A DNA stretch of 16,518 nt from JBDHUX01 sp039809405 (GTDB lineage: Bacteria > Patescibacteriota > Gracilibacteria > Absconditabacterales > Absconditicoccaceae). The translations under genes were made by a program, and so were the position numbers. Location of the stretch: NCBI GenBank assembly GCA_039809405.1, contig JBDHUX010000012.1, positions 1 through 16,518 of the forward strand. Reading direction: 5' to 3'. Below, piece after piece: positions 1-8,195 of this stretch; within the stretch, counting starts at the first letter, position 1, and each line of letters starts with the position of its first letter. Below the pieces are notes generated by a model. It was given only the letters and a program-made list of their open reading frames with translations, had not been told where the DNA came from and ran no database searches.

Positions 1-12
1 TTTGACATTCTA

Positions 13-40
13 TTGATATCTTATCAAATAAGATTATTAT
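13..40 (+). promoter_or_regulatory. Candidate promoter upstream of the first gene
   Basis: TTGATA (13-18) and TATTAT (35-40) are 16 bp apart, about 125 bp before the ATG at 166. A consensus TTGACA also lies at 2-7 but has no good -10 partner. The region is very A+T rich, so such matches are expected by chance. This is a weak inference. Confidence 0.2.
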
Positions 41-165
41 AAAAATGTGATGATTATGGGTTTGTATTTTTTGTCATAAAGTAAGCATATCGATGTATAC
101 TATATCAATATATCTTCATATAAATTTACATAAATTAAAACTCTTTATAACATAAAAATAAGAAC

Positions 166-1452
166 ATGGTAATGATTCAAGGTAGGAGACAGAAATCCAA
201 CAATATTAGTATCTATATATGGATTTTCGCAATATTATGAGTGCTTTTGTGAGCATGGTATATATTTGCCAACAACAAAAATACAGAAAACACAGATATG
301 GACACGACGATAGATACTTGATCTACGGCGACATGAGATATAGACACAACTACTTCAAGTGGTATAATACAATTTATCCCTGATGCAAAGTTAATGATAG
401 ATAAGAGTGCAAATCTTTCTATAGATGTATCCGTATTATCTAGTAGTATAGTGTTTACTGATGGGAGTAGTGTCGCAACTCTGATATATTTTAACTGCCA
501 AGCTAATGATCCTACAAGAGATTGCAATGCACTGCTAAACGGCGCTGACACAATAGATACATTTAAAACTATTGGTGGTATGATATTTGTAAAGCAAGCT
601 GATGGTAGCCGGTTGTGATCGTCTGATAATACTATCTGATACAAAATTAAAACAGATAGTGACCAATTATTTTACGACCTATCTAGTATGCTTACATCTA
701 TAAATAACTCTTATATTGAGGATAACATATCTGATATATATGAAAATTACTGTTATGATACTAGTAGTAGGATGACTACCATAGTCTCACAGAAGACTAG
801 AAATGTATCCAATATATGGATGACTATAGTTGATGGACTTGATATAGATGGTAAAGAGGTGACATGTAGTATATCTACAACTATTGAAGACAATAGATTG
901 GTAGTCAAAGTGACTGACTATAGCAAATGATCTAGTGATAACCAATCGTCTTCTGGTACAGTCACAACCTGAACTAATGATGATACAATAATTATACCAG
1001 AAAAAGATAAAAGTGACACTATTCCAGTTGCAACAAAAGTAGGTACAGTTCCAAATTTATCTGCGAGCGGTATAGTTTTTAACTCTACAAGATGATGATA
1101 TAGTGTAACTTTCCCATCCAAAAATGTACTATATCAAGGTACCAATATAAATACAGGCCTATGACTTAGCGACACCAATTGTTATGTAAATATATGAGTA
1201 AAAGCATACACAGATAGAGACAATAGTTCTATATGAAATGGAGTCAATATATACGAGTGCGCATCAAAACTTTCTCCTGATACTATCAAATCTAAACTAC
1301 CAGCATGAACCAATGTACAAACTAGTCCAGATGGTAGCAAAGTATTTATAATCCAATCCAATGATACTACTTGGAACGAATTTGCACAATCTGTAGAGAT
1401 ATGAACTATAGAAACAACACCTGCTACTTGAAGTATAGCGACTGTAGAATAG
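166..1452 (+). CDS. Membrane-anchored extracytoplasmic protein, family unknown
   Basis: The 428-residue frame is open only if TGA is Gly; it contains 16 in-frame TGA and about 16 GGN glycines. The start ATG at 166 is the first in frame, with an alternative at 172; neither has a Shine-Dalgarno sequence. Residues 1-14 are basic (RRQK) and residues 15-36 form one hydrophobic helix (IYIWIFAILGVLLGAWYIF). A Thr/Ser/Asp-rich linker follows (about 40-65). The rest is Ser/Thr/Asn/Asp-rich, beta-like sequence with four well-spaced Cys (CQANDPTRDC; YCYD; VTCS) and two more near 340-365. A second low-complexity linker lies around 255-280. This is the layout of a type II-anchored surface protein, facing outward. 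I recognise no family and assign no function. It ends with TAG and a terminator follows 45 bp later, so it is probably transcribed alone or last in an operon that begins outside the window. Confidence 0.8.
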
Positions 1453-1496
1453 ATGTCAAAGCGGTAGTAATAAACTCACAGGATTTGTAACTTATT

Positions 1497-1545
1497 AAAC
1501 TGACTTATTTAATTTTGCAAAAAAAGTAGGTCAGTTTTGTTTTAT
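1497..1545 (+). terminator. Rho-independent terminator after the 166-1452 gene
   Basis: An 11-bp stem (AAACTGACTTA at 1497-1507 with TAGGTCAGTTT at 1527-1537, one G-U pair) encloses a 19-nt loop and is followed by TGTTTTATATTT. It sits 45 bp past the stop codon, on the same strand. Confidence 0.75.
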
Positions 1546-1692
1546 ATTTATTTCCTAATGTGATTATTTTATTTATTTTACATTGAAATCTTACAGCAAA
1601 TTATTATGATGAATTTTATCAAAATAGTATAGCGATATCTGTATAAGGTATCATTATCTATTATTTGTATACTCACGATATGATAATTTAAT

Positions 1693-1763
1693 TGGGGATT
1701 CATCTAAAGGTAGGATAGCGGACTTTGAATCCGTATGTCTAGGTTCGATTCCTAGATCCCCAG
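1693..1763 (+). tRNA. tRNA-Gln (anticodon UUG)
   Basis: A complete 71-nt cloverleaf is visible. The acceptor stem is TGGGGAT (1693-1699) with ATCCCCA (1756-1762), then discriminator G1763. The D arm is ATCT/GGAT with GG in the loop. The anticodon stem is GCGGA/TCCGT around the loop CTTTGAA, giving anticodon TTG at 1725-1727, which reads CAA. The T arm is CTAGG-TTCGATT-CCTAG. The U-G first acceptor bases are typical of bacterial tRNA-Gln. The CCA end is not encoded and must be added by nucleotidyltransferase. Eight T residues (1764-1771) follow directly and probably stop transcription. A TATGAT box at 1679-1684 is a possible -10, but it sits very close to the mature 5' end. Confidence 0.95.
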
Positions 1764-1806
1764 TTTTTTTTGTAGTTTTACTATATTTATCATATAAATT
1801 ACTGAT

Positions 1807-2289
1807 ATGCAAAATATAAACATATATAGATGAAATATAGATCACTTTGATGCTCTTATGGATTTACAGAAAGAGTTTATAAATTATATGAATCAAAAAT
1901 ACGATCAAGATATTACAATAAACTATTATGAATTAGATGAGACTAAGTAATTATATAAAAATTATTTAACAGAAAGCCGGTCATTAGTTCTTTTTGTAAA
2001 AGATGTTTCGAGCAATGAAATTATATGGCATCTCAATGGGTATCTTTATCCTTACTTATCAAAATTTAGAGGTGGCATATGGAGTTATCTAGATAGTGTA
2101 TATATACGAGATAGCTATAGATCTCAAGGTATATGAAAAGAGTTGATGAAACAATTTACCCTACGAAGTAAAGAACAATGATGTGATCATATGAGACTTT
2201 TGGTAGATATAAAAAATACAGAAGCGGTCGAGCTATATAAGGAGCTAAACTTATCTGCTGGTTATGCTTTTATGGATTGAAAAATATAA
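1807..2289 (+). pseudogene. GNAT-family N-acetyltransferase interrupted by in-frame TAA
   Basis: One reading frame from ATG 1807 to TAA 2287-2289 encodes a normal-length (160-codon) GNAT protein, except for a TAA at codon 48 (1948-1950). GNAT enzymes move the acetyl group of acetyl-CoA to an amine. The acetyl-CoA pyrophosphate loop is intact after the stop: R-S-Q-G-I-G at codons 105-110, within YIRDSYRSQGIGKELM, its last Gly encoded by TGA. The family's C-terminal pattern (LLVDIKNTEAVELYKEL) is also intact. No ATG, GTG or TTG follows the TAA early enough to restart translation ahead of the catalytic core. One base change (for example from AAA, CAA or GAA) would explain the break. A sequencing error or readthrough is also possible. 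TAA is a true stop in table 25, so recoding does not rescue it. The substrate is unknown. Confidence 0.75.
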
Positions 2290-2401
2290 TCCTTCTTCTG
2301 GTTGTAAATCAAAACAAATTTTATATAATTTTGCTAGTCATATTTAATCAGATTATATACATATCATACAGAGCACATTTTGACAGATCTGGACTTCTAT
2401 A

Positions 2402-3817
2402 GTGCAAAAACTTGCAACTTATCTTGATAGCAAGAAGATTTTGTCGTTTCTTAATCAATGTGGTATAAGTAATATAGATGAAGATAAGCAGATTATTTAC
2501 ATATCCGTCCCAAATGAGTTTGTTAAAACGCAGGTAAACAAGTTTTTTATCACTGAGATAGACAACTGTATATGAGAAGTTTATAACCCTCACTACAAGA
2601 CACAACTTATAATTGATCCTTGATTTGTGACAGATATAGATATAAAAAAGATTGTAGAGACCAGAGAGGCCAAGACAGAAAATAAATCCAATTTAAAAAC
2701 AAAGAAACAAGTATATGAGCAACACACTGATACTTTGACACAGTACTTCTGAGTGCTGTTTGACAAGAAATACCAATTTAACAACTATATAGTATGAACC
2801 AATAATGAGTTTGCTTATACTATCATGAACAATATTGTAGATCATCTCGGTACGGCTCACAATCCTTTCTTTTTACATGGTAATGTCTGACTTTGAAAAA
2901 CGCACTTATTACAAGCAACAGCCAATAAGATCATATCTATATATCCTGATAAAGTTGTAGTCTACCTACCTACTTCCAAACTCGTCACCCAAATCATAGA
3001 CTCTATAAGGAAAAACTCTGTCTCCAAGTTATTATCCAAATTTGATGATGTGGACGTGTTGATGCTTGATGATATACAAAGTATCAGTGGTAAAGACGCA
3101 TGTCAAAATATACTTTTCTGATTATTTAACGACTTTGTGGATAAACACAAACAGATCATATTATCTTCAGATAGACCACCAAAGAGTCTGACGCTTATAG
3201 AAGAAAGATTGAAAACAAGATTTGCACTTGGGACTATATGCGAGATCATGATGCCAGATTTTGAGACAAGAGTAGCGATATTGTGATCCAAATGGGAAGC
3301 AAAATGAGAACAATTACCAGACAACCTATATTGATTAATTGCAGAAAATATAACTACCAACGTGAGAGAACTTGAGTGAATTACCAATACACTTATAACC
3401 AAGAAACAACTACTTGGTAAAGAACTATGAATTGAAGATATCCAGCAAGCTTTGAGATCTATGTGATACAACACCAAGATTGTAAAACATACTGATGAAT
3501 TACCGCAATGAGAGGTTATAGAAGATAGATCGGATTATATAGATATCGATAAGATAGTATGAGAGATATGAAAGTATTACAATATCACAGTAGATGAACT
3601 CAAATGAGAGAGTAGGAAAAAGCATATTACTTTGGCTAGACAGATGGCTATGTACTTGATCAAGAAGGAGCTTTGATGGACACTTGAGAGGATAGGTGAG
3701 CGATTTGACAGGGATCATAGCAGTGTTATATATGCGATAGATAAGTTTGATGGACTACTAAAGAGCGACAAAAATATCATTTATGATTATGAGAAGATAA
3801 GCTGATTTATTAAGTAA
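2402..3817 (+). CDS. dnaA: Chromosomal replication initiator protein DnaA
   Basis: DnaA is the AAA+ ATPase that binds DnaA boxes and opens the origin. From GTG 2402 the product has 471 residues. Domain I covers about 1-65. Domain III carries Walker A G160-N-V-G-L-G-K-T167, with two of its glycines encoded by TGA, and Walker B VLMLDDIQ (D223, D224). Domain IV has the DnaA-box-binding signature DHSSVIYAIDK (from D438). Nineteen of 27 glycines are TGA. The start is uncertain. The frame is open from 2348, and a Trp at codon 2390 (QIWTSIVQKL) matches the Leu-Trp found near residue 6 of typical DnaA proteins, yet no ATG, GTG or TTG lies before it. The true start may therefore be an ATA at 2366 or 2357, with GTG 2402 the first conventional start. 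It heads a run of three genes, dnaA, grpE and holB. I saw no obvious cluster of TTATNCACA boxes beside it. Confidence 0.97.
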
Positions 3818-3861
3818 AATATTTGTTCTATATTGGCTTGATTATGCAAGCTTAGAATTTA

Positions 3862-3892
3862 TAGATTTATATTAGATATTAGATTTATATTA
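3862..3892 (+). repeat. 13-bp direct repeat upstream of grpE
   Basis: TAGATTTATATTA occurs at 3862-3874 and again at 3880-3892, 18 bp start to start, ending 17 bp before the grpE ATG. It could be a regulator site or simply A+T-rich slippage. A weak 5-bp hairpin (GCTTG 3836-3840 with CAAGC 3847-3851) lies just upstream. Confidence 0.5.
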
Positions 3893-3909
3893 TTCAATTA
3901 TACAAAAAA

Positions 3910-4584
3910 ATGACTGATACAAACAAAACAAGCCCAGATAAGGTAGATAACTTAGATCAAAATACTGAAGATATAAGTATGACTGGAGAAACTGAAGGAC
4001 AACCATCTAGCAATTTTTCTGATACCAGCAAAGAGTCTATACAAGATCTTTTGTGAGAAAACCAACAACTCAAGTCTGATCTTGATAAGATAACTCGTTT
4101 TAGTGCTGCTATCAAGACCGAATTTGACACAGCAGTAAGGAAATTTGAGATCGAGAGAAAAGAGAATAAATACCTTGAATTATCAAAGATAGTTGCAAAA
4201 TTTCAAAAGTTACTTGAAGGCATTAGGATGTTTTTTTTACATTTGGATGATGATCTATCTAAAAATGAACAAATCAAATGATTAAAACTTACGTATGAGT
4301 GATTTATAGCTCAAGAGCTTGCAAATATGTGAGTGTATCCGATAGTATCTTTATGATTATCTCCCGATACTAGTTTGCATGAAGTGCTTATGGTGCAAGA
4401 TGCTACAGATGATGATCTAAATTATCTCCATACCAACAATATACTTCTAGATTGAGAAAAAAAAAATTATAATTTGTGAGATTTACATGGCAAAATTATC
4501 AAAGAATTTGAAGTTTGATATTATTACTTTGATGGAGAGAAAAAAATTACCATAAAACCAAGTAAAGTAGTAGTTGCAAACTAA
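3910..4584 (+). CDS. grpE: Nucleotide exchange factor GrpE
   Basis: GrpE is the dimeric exchange factor that releases ADP from DnaK in the Hsp70 cycle, in the cytoplasm. The product has 224 residues, within the usual 180-230. Residues 1-50 are a polar, acidic, disordered tail, as usual for the family. About 50-95 form a charged coiled coil (ENQQLKSDLDKITRF and onward) for dimerisation. About 105-135 form the four-helix-bundle region ending in ELANMGVYPI. The C-terminal beta domain has the hallmark LSPDTSLHEVLMVQ and ends GKIIKEFEVGYYYF...IKPSKVVVAN, matching the family pattern G-x-I-x-x-E-x-x-x-G-Y with a terminal P-x-x-V-V-V-A. Eight or so glycines are TGA. The start ATG follows an A-run with no Shine-Dalgarno. 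It lies 92 bp after dnaA and 42 bp before holB. No dnaK or dnaJ is in the window, so it is separated from its usual partners. Confidence 0.93.
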
Positions 4585-4626
4585 TACAATTACATTAGAT
4601 ATCTAAAATTAAGTCTAACTATATAG

Positions 4627-5547
4627 ATGTATATATATCAAGATCAGCTTATATCATACATGAACAATCTATTTGCCAATATAAGAGAAGGCAATAGTAG
4701 AAGCTGATTTTTTATATTTGAGTGACCAAGGTATATCGGCAAAACTAGTTACTTGATAGACCAGATTAAGAACCTACTATGAGATTATTTATATCATGAT
4801 TTTTTGCACATCAGGGATCTATCTGATGAGTGGCTATCGCTTAAGTGATCTAACTCTAAGATGACTTGAACGCACCATATGTTGAAAGTGAAACTACCAA
4901 AAGATCCCGAAATTGAACTACCTGATGGCTCTATATACAAAGACTTATGAGTAAGAGAGATCAATGAGTGGCTTATTACATCCCCATACGGTAAGTATAA
5001 GATAGTCTTGATAGAAAATATCGAAAGACTAAATGACGAAGGATCCAATGCCTTACTCAAGACATTTGAAGAACCGACTGATGGTGTATTTATATTTGCA
5101 ACTTGTAGTAATAAAAACAAACTACTATCTACCATACTATCTAGATGATTTATGCTTCATTTCCCAGTGATAGATGAAGATAAACTGCTTTCTCTACTAT
5201 CAACTCGAGATATACAAGAGATAGATCGTAATTTTCTCATAAAGGTATCTATGGGCAGACCATGATTATTATATAGATTTGTCTACGAGAAGAATTACAA
5301 ACTACTTTATGATTTTTTGAAAGAACTAGATTTACATGGTGATGATATGCTTACAGATCTACATATACAACTTGTAGATATCAATAAATTATGACTACTT
5401 GATATTACACTAGAGATTGTCGCTATGTTGTACAAGCACGATAAACATATCACAGATAGTATCATGCAAACTATCCAATCTTTACAGACCAATCTGAACA
5501 CATCCAATGTACTGTATAACTTACTAACACAGATAAGGTATAAGTAA
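4627..5547 (+). CDS. holB: DNA polymerase III delta' subunit (clamp loader)
   Basis: Delta' is the stator of the clamp-loader complex that places the beta clamp on primed DNA. The 306-residue product starts QDQLISYMNNLF, like the family opening in which a short helix precedes the P-loop. It has a P-loop-like GPRYIGKT (residues 33-40), the clamp-loader core VLIENIERLN, the hallmark ALLKTFEEP (142-150), and LSTILSRG, where families usually have SR-C. The Cys-rich zinc module of many delta' and tau proteins (between P-loop and Walker B) is missing; the stretch LYHDFLHIRDLSDEW contains no Cys. The C-terminal third is helical, as expected for the collar domain. A DnaX (gamma/tau) protein is the main alternative, but the length and the short N-terminus fit delta' better. 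It is the last gene of the dnaA-grpE-holB run. Confidence 0.88.
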
Positions 5548-5550
5548 TAG

Positions 5551-5575
5551 AGGTGTTTTTGAAAATAAAACACCT
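5551..5575 (+). other. Hairpin that competes with the adjacent terminator hairpin
   Basis: AGGTGTTTT (5551-5559) pairs with AAAACACCT (5567-5575) around a 7-nt loop. Its right arm shares CACCT (5571-5575) with the strong hairpin at 5571-5595, so the two structures cannot form together. On the plus strand it lies 3 bp after the holB stop and is not followed by a T-run. Confidence 0.55.
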
Positions 5576-5595
5576 CGTAGCTTTGCTACGAGGTG
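5561..5595 (-). terminator. Rho-independent terminator for the 5683-6033 gene
   Basis: A perfect 11-bp stem (CACCTCGTAGC at 5571-5581 with its complement at 5585-5595, loop TTT) is the strongest hairpin in the window. On the minus strand it is followed by TTTTATTTTC (5570-5561), a proper T-run. It therefore mainly ends minus-strand transcription arriving from 5683. On the plus strand no T-run follows, although it may still slow readthrough from holB. Confidence 0.8.
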
Positions 5596-5682
5596 AGATA
5601 ATCATAAATTGTCGTGGTCTATGATAGAGGAAAAATTAGATAAAATATTACCCAATGTGAAGTAAACTTAACTACTTCTCCA

Positions 5683-6033
5683 TTATTTTCAACTATTATT
5701 TTCCTTATCTGACGTGCTATCCATAAGACATCATTGCATACATAAATTATATGCCCTACTACATGCATTTGTATCTCGTTTCACTGATTCAGTATCACCA
5801 TAGACGCTTCCTGCTGCTAAGAGACACTTATCAAGAGTAGCTTTACATGTATTCTGACATGGAGTACCCATTCAGATTGCATCTACATCGCCGCTAGGTT
5901 TGATTTCAGCTCACACACAACTCTGTGTATCAAATTTTGCTTCATTGTTAGTTTGATATTGACTAACTTCAAGCCATACTCCACCAGTTAATACTAATGT
6001 TCATATAGTTCACAAAAGAATTTTTTTGTTCAT
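5683..6033 (-). CDS. Small secreted cysteine-rich protein with mirrored Cys spacing
   Basis: The 116-residue frame is open only with TGA as Gly. Residues 1-20 (MNKKILLGTIGTLVLTGGVW) look like a signal peptide or N-terminal anchor. The mature part has seven Cys: C39 alone, then C59-x3-C63-x6-C70, then C91-x6-C98-x3-C102. The second trio is the mirror image of the first, which suggests two antiparallel helices clipped by up to three disulfides, as in CHCH or small-Tim proteins; this is a structural inference, not homology. The tail is polar. I recognise no family. It stands alone between minus-strand tig (upstream) and convergent holB, with its own likely promoter (6084-6109) and terminator (5561-5595). 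The protein at 15522-16157 also starts with a signal peptide and paired helical Cys, so the two may share an extracytoplasmic oxidising environment. Confidence 0.75.
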
Positions 6034-6083
6034 AATATAATTTGCAATAAAATAAATAACCCATATCTCAGGATGATACTACA

Positions 6084-6109
6084 ATTATAATCGTGGGGGG
6101 ACTTGTCAA
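6084..6109 (-). promoter_or_regulatory. Candidate promoter of the small Cys-rich gene
   Basis: On the minus strand TTGACA (6109-6104) is followed after 14 bp by TATAAT (6089-6084), both perfect hexamers, about 50 bp ahead of the ATG at 6033. The spacer is shorter than the usual 16-18 bp and includes a run of six C, the only such run in the area. Confidence 0.45.
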
Positions 6110-6127
6110 GTATTTTATATAAAAATC

Positions 6128-6146
6128 TGATAACTATTTGTTATCA
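6128..6146. repeat. Perfect 7-bp dyad TGATAAC-N5-GTTATCA
   Basis: TGATAAC (6128-6134) and GTTATCA (6140-6146) form a perfect inverted repeat. It lies just upstream of the candidate promoter at 6084-6109 and downstream of the tig terminator. On the minus strand it is followed by GATTTTTATAT, so it may be an operator or a second, weaker terminator for tig. Confidence 0.5.
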
Positions 6147-6181
6147 TATTGACAGATCTATATTTTAACCAATACTTTTTA

Positions 6182-6218
6182 GTAAAAACAAAAACCAATA
6201 AGATCTAGTCCTATTGGT
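6182..6218 (-). terminator. Rho-independent terminator of tig
   Basis: On the minus strand ACCAATA (6218-6212) pairs with TATTGGT (6200-6194), and the RNA continues into TTTTTGTTTTT-like sequence (down to about 6182). The hairpin starts 33 bp after the tig stop codon. Confidence 0.7.
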
Positions 6219-6250
6219 CTTTTGTAATAAGTCAGATTATCTTCCTATTA

Positions 6251-7447
6251 TTATTTACTTAGATGATCGTATAGTTTTTGTTCTGCGTCCAATTCCTGAT
6301 CTCGTTTTACATCTTTTACATCAAGTAACTCTACTAGTTTCTGGAAGATGAAGAACTTCTCCAAGCTTGTTTTACTGGCTACTTTGATCTCATCTTGTAA
6401 TTTATCCATCATCTGCTGTCACTCTGGATTTGCAAGGACGGTTTTCTCAAAGTTTTCTTTGCTCCCAAATCTTTTGACATAATTATCGTACCTATTTTTA
6501 TACTCACTTTCTATGATAGTATCTGGTATAGATATATCAAAACTGTCTTTTGCTTTGGTTATATACTCATCTACTACTTTGGTTAACTCTTGTTGATACT
6601 TGTACTCTTCCATTTGTTCAGATATCTTTTTCTCTAGAGTTTTTAGATCGTTTATACCTTCACCACCAAATTTTTCTTTTACTCGTGCATCATCTATCTC
6701 TGCAAGTTTTTCTATAACTATATTGTTTACTGTTATCTCTATGTTACTTGGTTTATTGTTATCTTGTGTGTAGTCTAATTTCTCTGGAATATTTTTATAA
6801 TCTACTGTAACTATATCTCATTGTTTTTTGCCATCTAACGCCTTGAAAAAAGGGTCATGTTTATCTTGATGTTCTGTAAATATAGTCTTAGTATGCAAAA
6901 TTTGCCCATCTTTGTCTAGATATTTCACTATAAGTCTATCTGTAGTATCGTGATTTATACTATCAGACGGCTCATAAGTGGCGTACTCTTTTGCAAGATT
7001 TGTTATGGCTGCTTTGATGTCGTCGGCTGTTATTTTGCCATCTACTTTATCAAGTTTGATAGTTTTATAATTTGAGTTTTTTTCTATGGCTTCTGGATAA
7101 GTATCCAAATTGTAAGTTACGATAGTCTTATCTCATTCTTGTTTTTTGTCAAGGTTGTAAGGTTGTCATATCCATTTGATATCTTTGTAAGTATCTAGGA
7201 CTTGTTGTAAAGATCTATTTATAGTATTTTCAAGTATTTCTACCTCAAGATATGCTGCATTCACCTCTTTCTTGATGATATCCAAAGGAACATGTCATGT
7301 TCTAAATCCATCTTTTTTGTAGGTCTTTTGTATATTTGTATAAGTGCTTTCTTTCATGCTTTCTTGATTTTGAGCATCTATCTCTATAGCTATCTGATAG
7401 TTTGCATTCTGACCTTTTTCAATTTTAATTTTTAGTTCTTTGGACAT
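6251..7447 (-). CDS. tig: Trigger factor (ribosome-associated chaperone / prolyl isomerase)
   Basis: Trigger factor binds at the ribosomal exit tunnel and shields nascent chains. The product has 398 residues, slightly shorter than the usual 430. The N-terminal ribosome-binding domain carries the signature GFRTGHVP (47-54, family pattern G-F-R-x-G-x-x-P), followed by the helical LQQVLDTYKDIKWIGQP, where families have a conserved Gly-Gln-Pro. The middle (about 160-235) resembles the FKBP-type domain, with VKYLDKDGQ, DPFFKALDGKKQGD and VDYK. The long C-terminal part is helical and Lys/Glu-rich, as in the chaperone arms. Five glycines are TGA, fewer than GGN here. The start ATG has no Shine-Dalgarno (AT-rich leader). 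It lies 151 bp downstream of gmk on the same strand, with a plausible promoter between them, so it can be transcribed on its own. Confidence 0.92.
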
Positions 7448-7541
7448 TGTTATTTATAATTTATAATGATATAAAAATAATTTGATTTTATATTATCAAC
7501 TATTGTATATTGTTTGAGATTTGATGATATAGTATAAACTA

Positions 7542-7571
7542 ATTATATAAAAAATATACTCTATTTTACAA
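7542..7571 (-). promoter_or_regulatory. Candidate promoter of tig
   Basis: On the minus strand TTGTAA (7571-7566) and TATAAT (7547-7542) are separated by 18 bp, inside the 151-bp gap between gmk and tig, giving a leader of about 85-90 nt. The A+T richness limits the strength of this call. Confidence 0.4.
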
Positions 7572-7598
7572 GCTTAAAATACCGATAACGATAATTAA

Positions 7599-8195
7599 CT
7601 AACCATCTATCCAATTAATCTTCTCTAATCGTGTTCATACTACTTCTGATATCTCTTTTTTTGCTTTATTTAAATCATCATTGATTATCTTCATATCAAA
7701 ACTATCTGCGTAATTCATTTCGTAGTTTGCTTTATCTACTCTTATCTTGATGTTTTCTTCTGTATCTGTATTTCTTTCTTTTAGTCTATTTTGCAATGTA
7801 TTTATATCAGGTGGAGATATGAATATACTAAGAATATTTGGCCGGATGGCTTTGATATTTAATGCTCCTTTTACATCTATATCGAGTAAAGGTATATGTC
7901 CAGTGTCTCGTATTTTTTTGAGTTCATTTTTGTCTGTACCGTATATATTACCAGGATATACTTCTTCTCGTTCTAACATTTTTCAGTCAGATATTTTTTG
8001 TTCCATCTGATCAAGTCTGATGAAGTGATAATCAACTCCATTTATCTCAGATCATCTTATAGGACGAGTTGTAGATGAAACAGAAAACTTTAATACATCG
8101 TATATTTCGAGTAGATATCTTGTGAGTGTAGTTTTACCAGCACCGGACGGTGCTGTGATAATAACTAGCGGTTTATTTTTATAAATTTGATCCAT
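7599..8195 (-). CDS. gmk: Guanylate kinase
   Basis: Guanylate kinase phosphorylates GMP to GDP with ATP, feeding GTP and dGTP synthesis in the cytoplasm. The 198-residue product matches the family length (190-210). It starts with the P-loop APSGAGKTTL (15-24). The GMP-binding segment follows: SSTTRPIRGSEINGVDYHFI, where the G of RG is TGA, then the lid and substrate region EREEVYPGNIYGT (usually G-N-x-Y-G-T). The next block is PLLDIDVKGALNIK, corresponding to the usual L-x-I-D-x-Q-G. The second half has IFISPPDINTLQNRLKERNTDTEENIKIR, the adenine-binding and lid helices. The stop is TAG at 7599-7601. The start ATG has no Shine-Dalgarno. It lies upstream of tig on the same strand; the 391-bp gap on its other side should hold its promoter. 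Confidence 0.97.

Noticed and set aside
45..155. 36-codon plus frame starting Met-Gly-Gly-Leu-Trp
   Set aside because: Too short, no leader, no recognisable features; only open because TGA is sense.
213..644. 143-codon minus-strand frame
   Set aside because: Lies opposite the plus-strand anchored protein, which has a membrane helix, a longer frame and a terminator.
1654..1845. 63-codon minus-strand frame over tRNA-Gln
   Set aside because: It is the antisense of the tRNA; its Gly-Ile-Glu-Pro-Arg-like text is a known false protein from tRNA genes.
2290..3909. Replication origin beside dnaA
   Set aside because: No cluster of TTATNCACA-type boxes or A+T unwinding element was clear in the short flanks of dnaA.
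4640..4663. Shared leader motif (ATCAGCTTATATCATACATG) suggesting holB starts at a later ATG
   Set aside because: Starting later would remove the helix before the P-loop that the family needs; ATG 4627 fits better.
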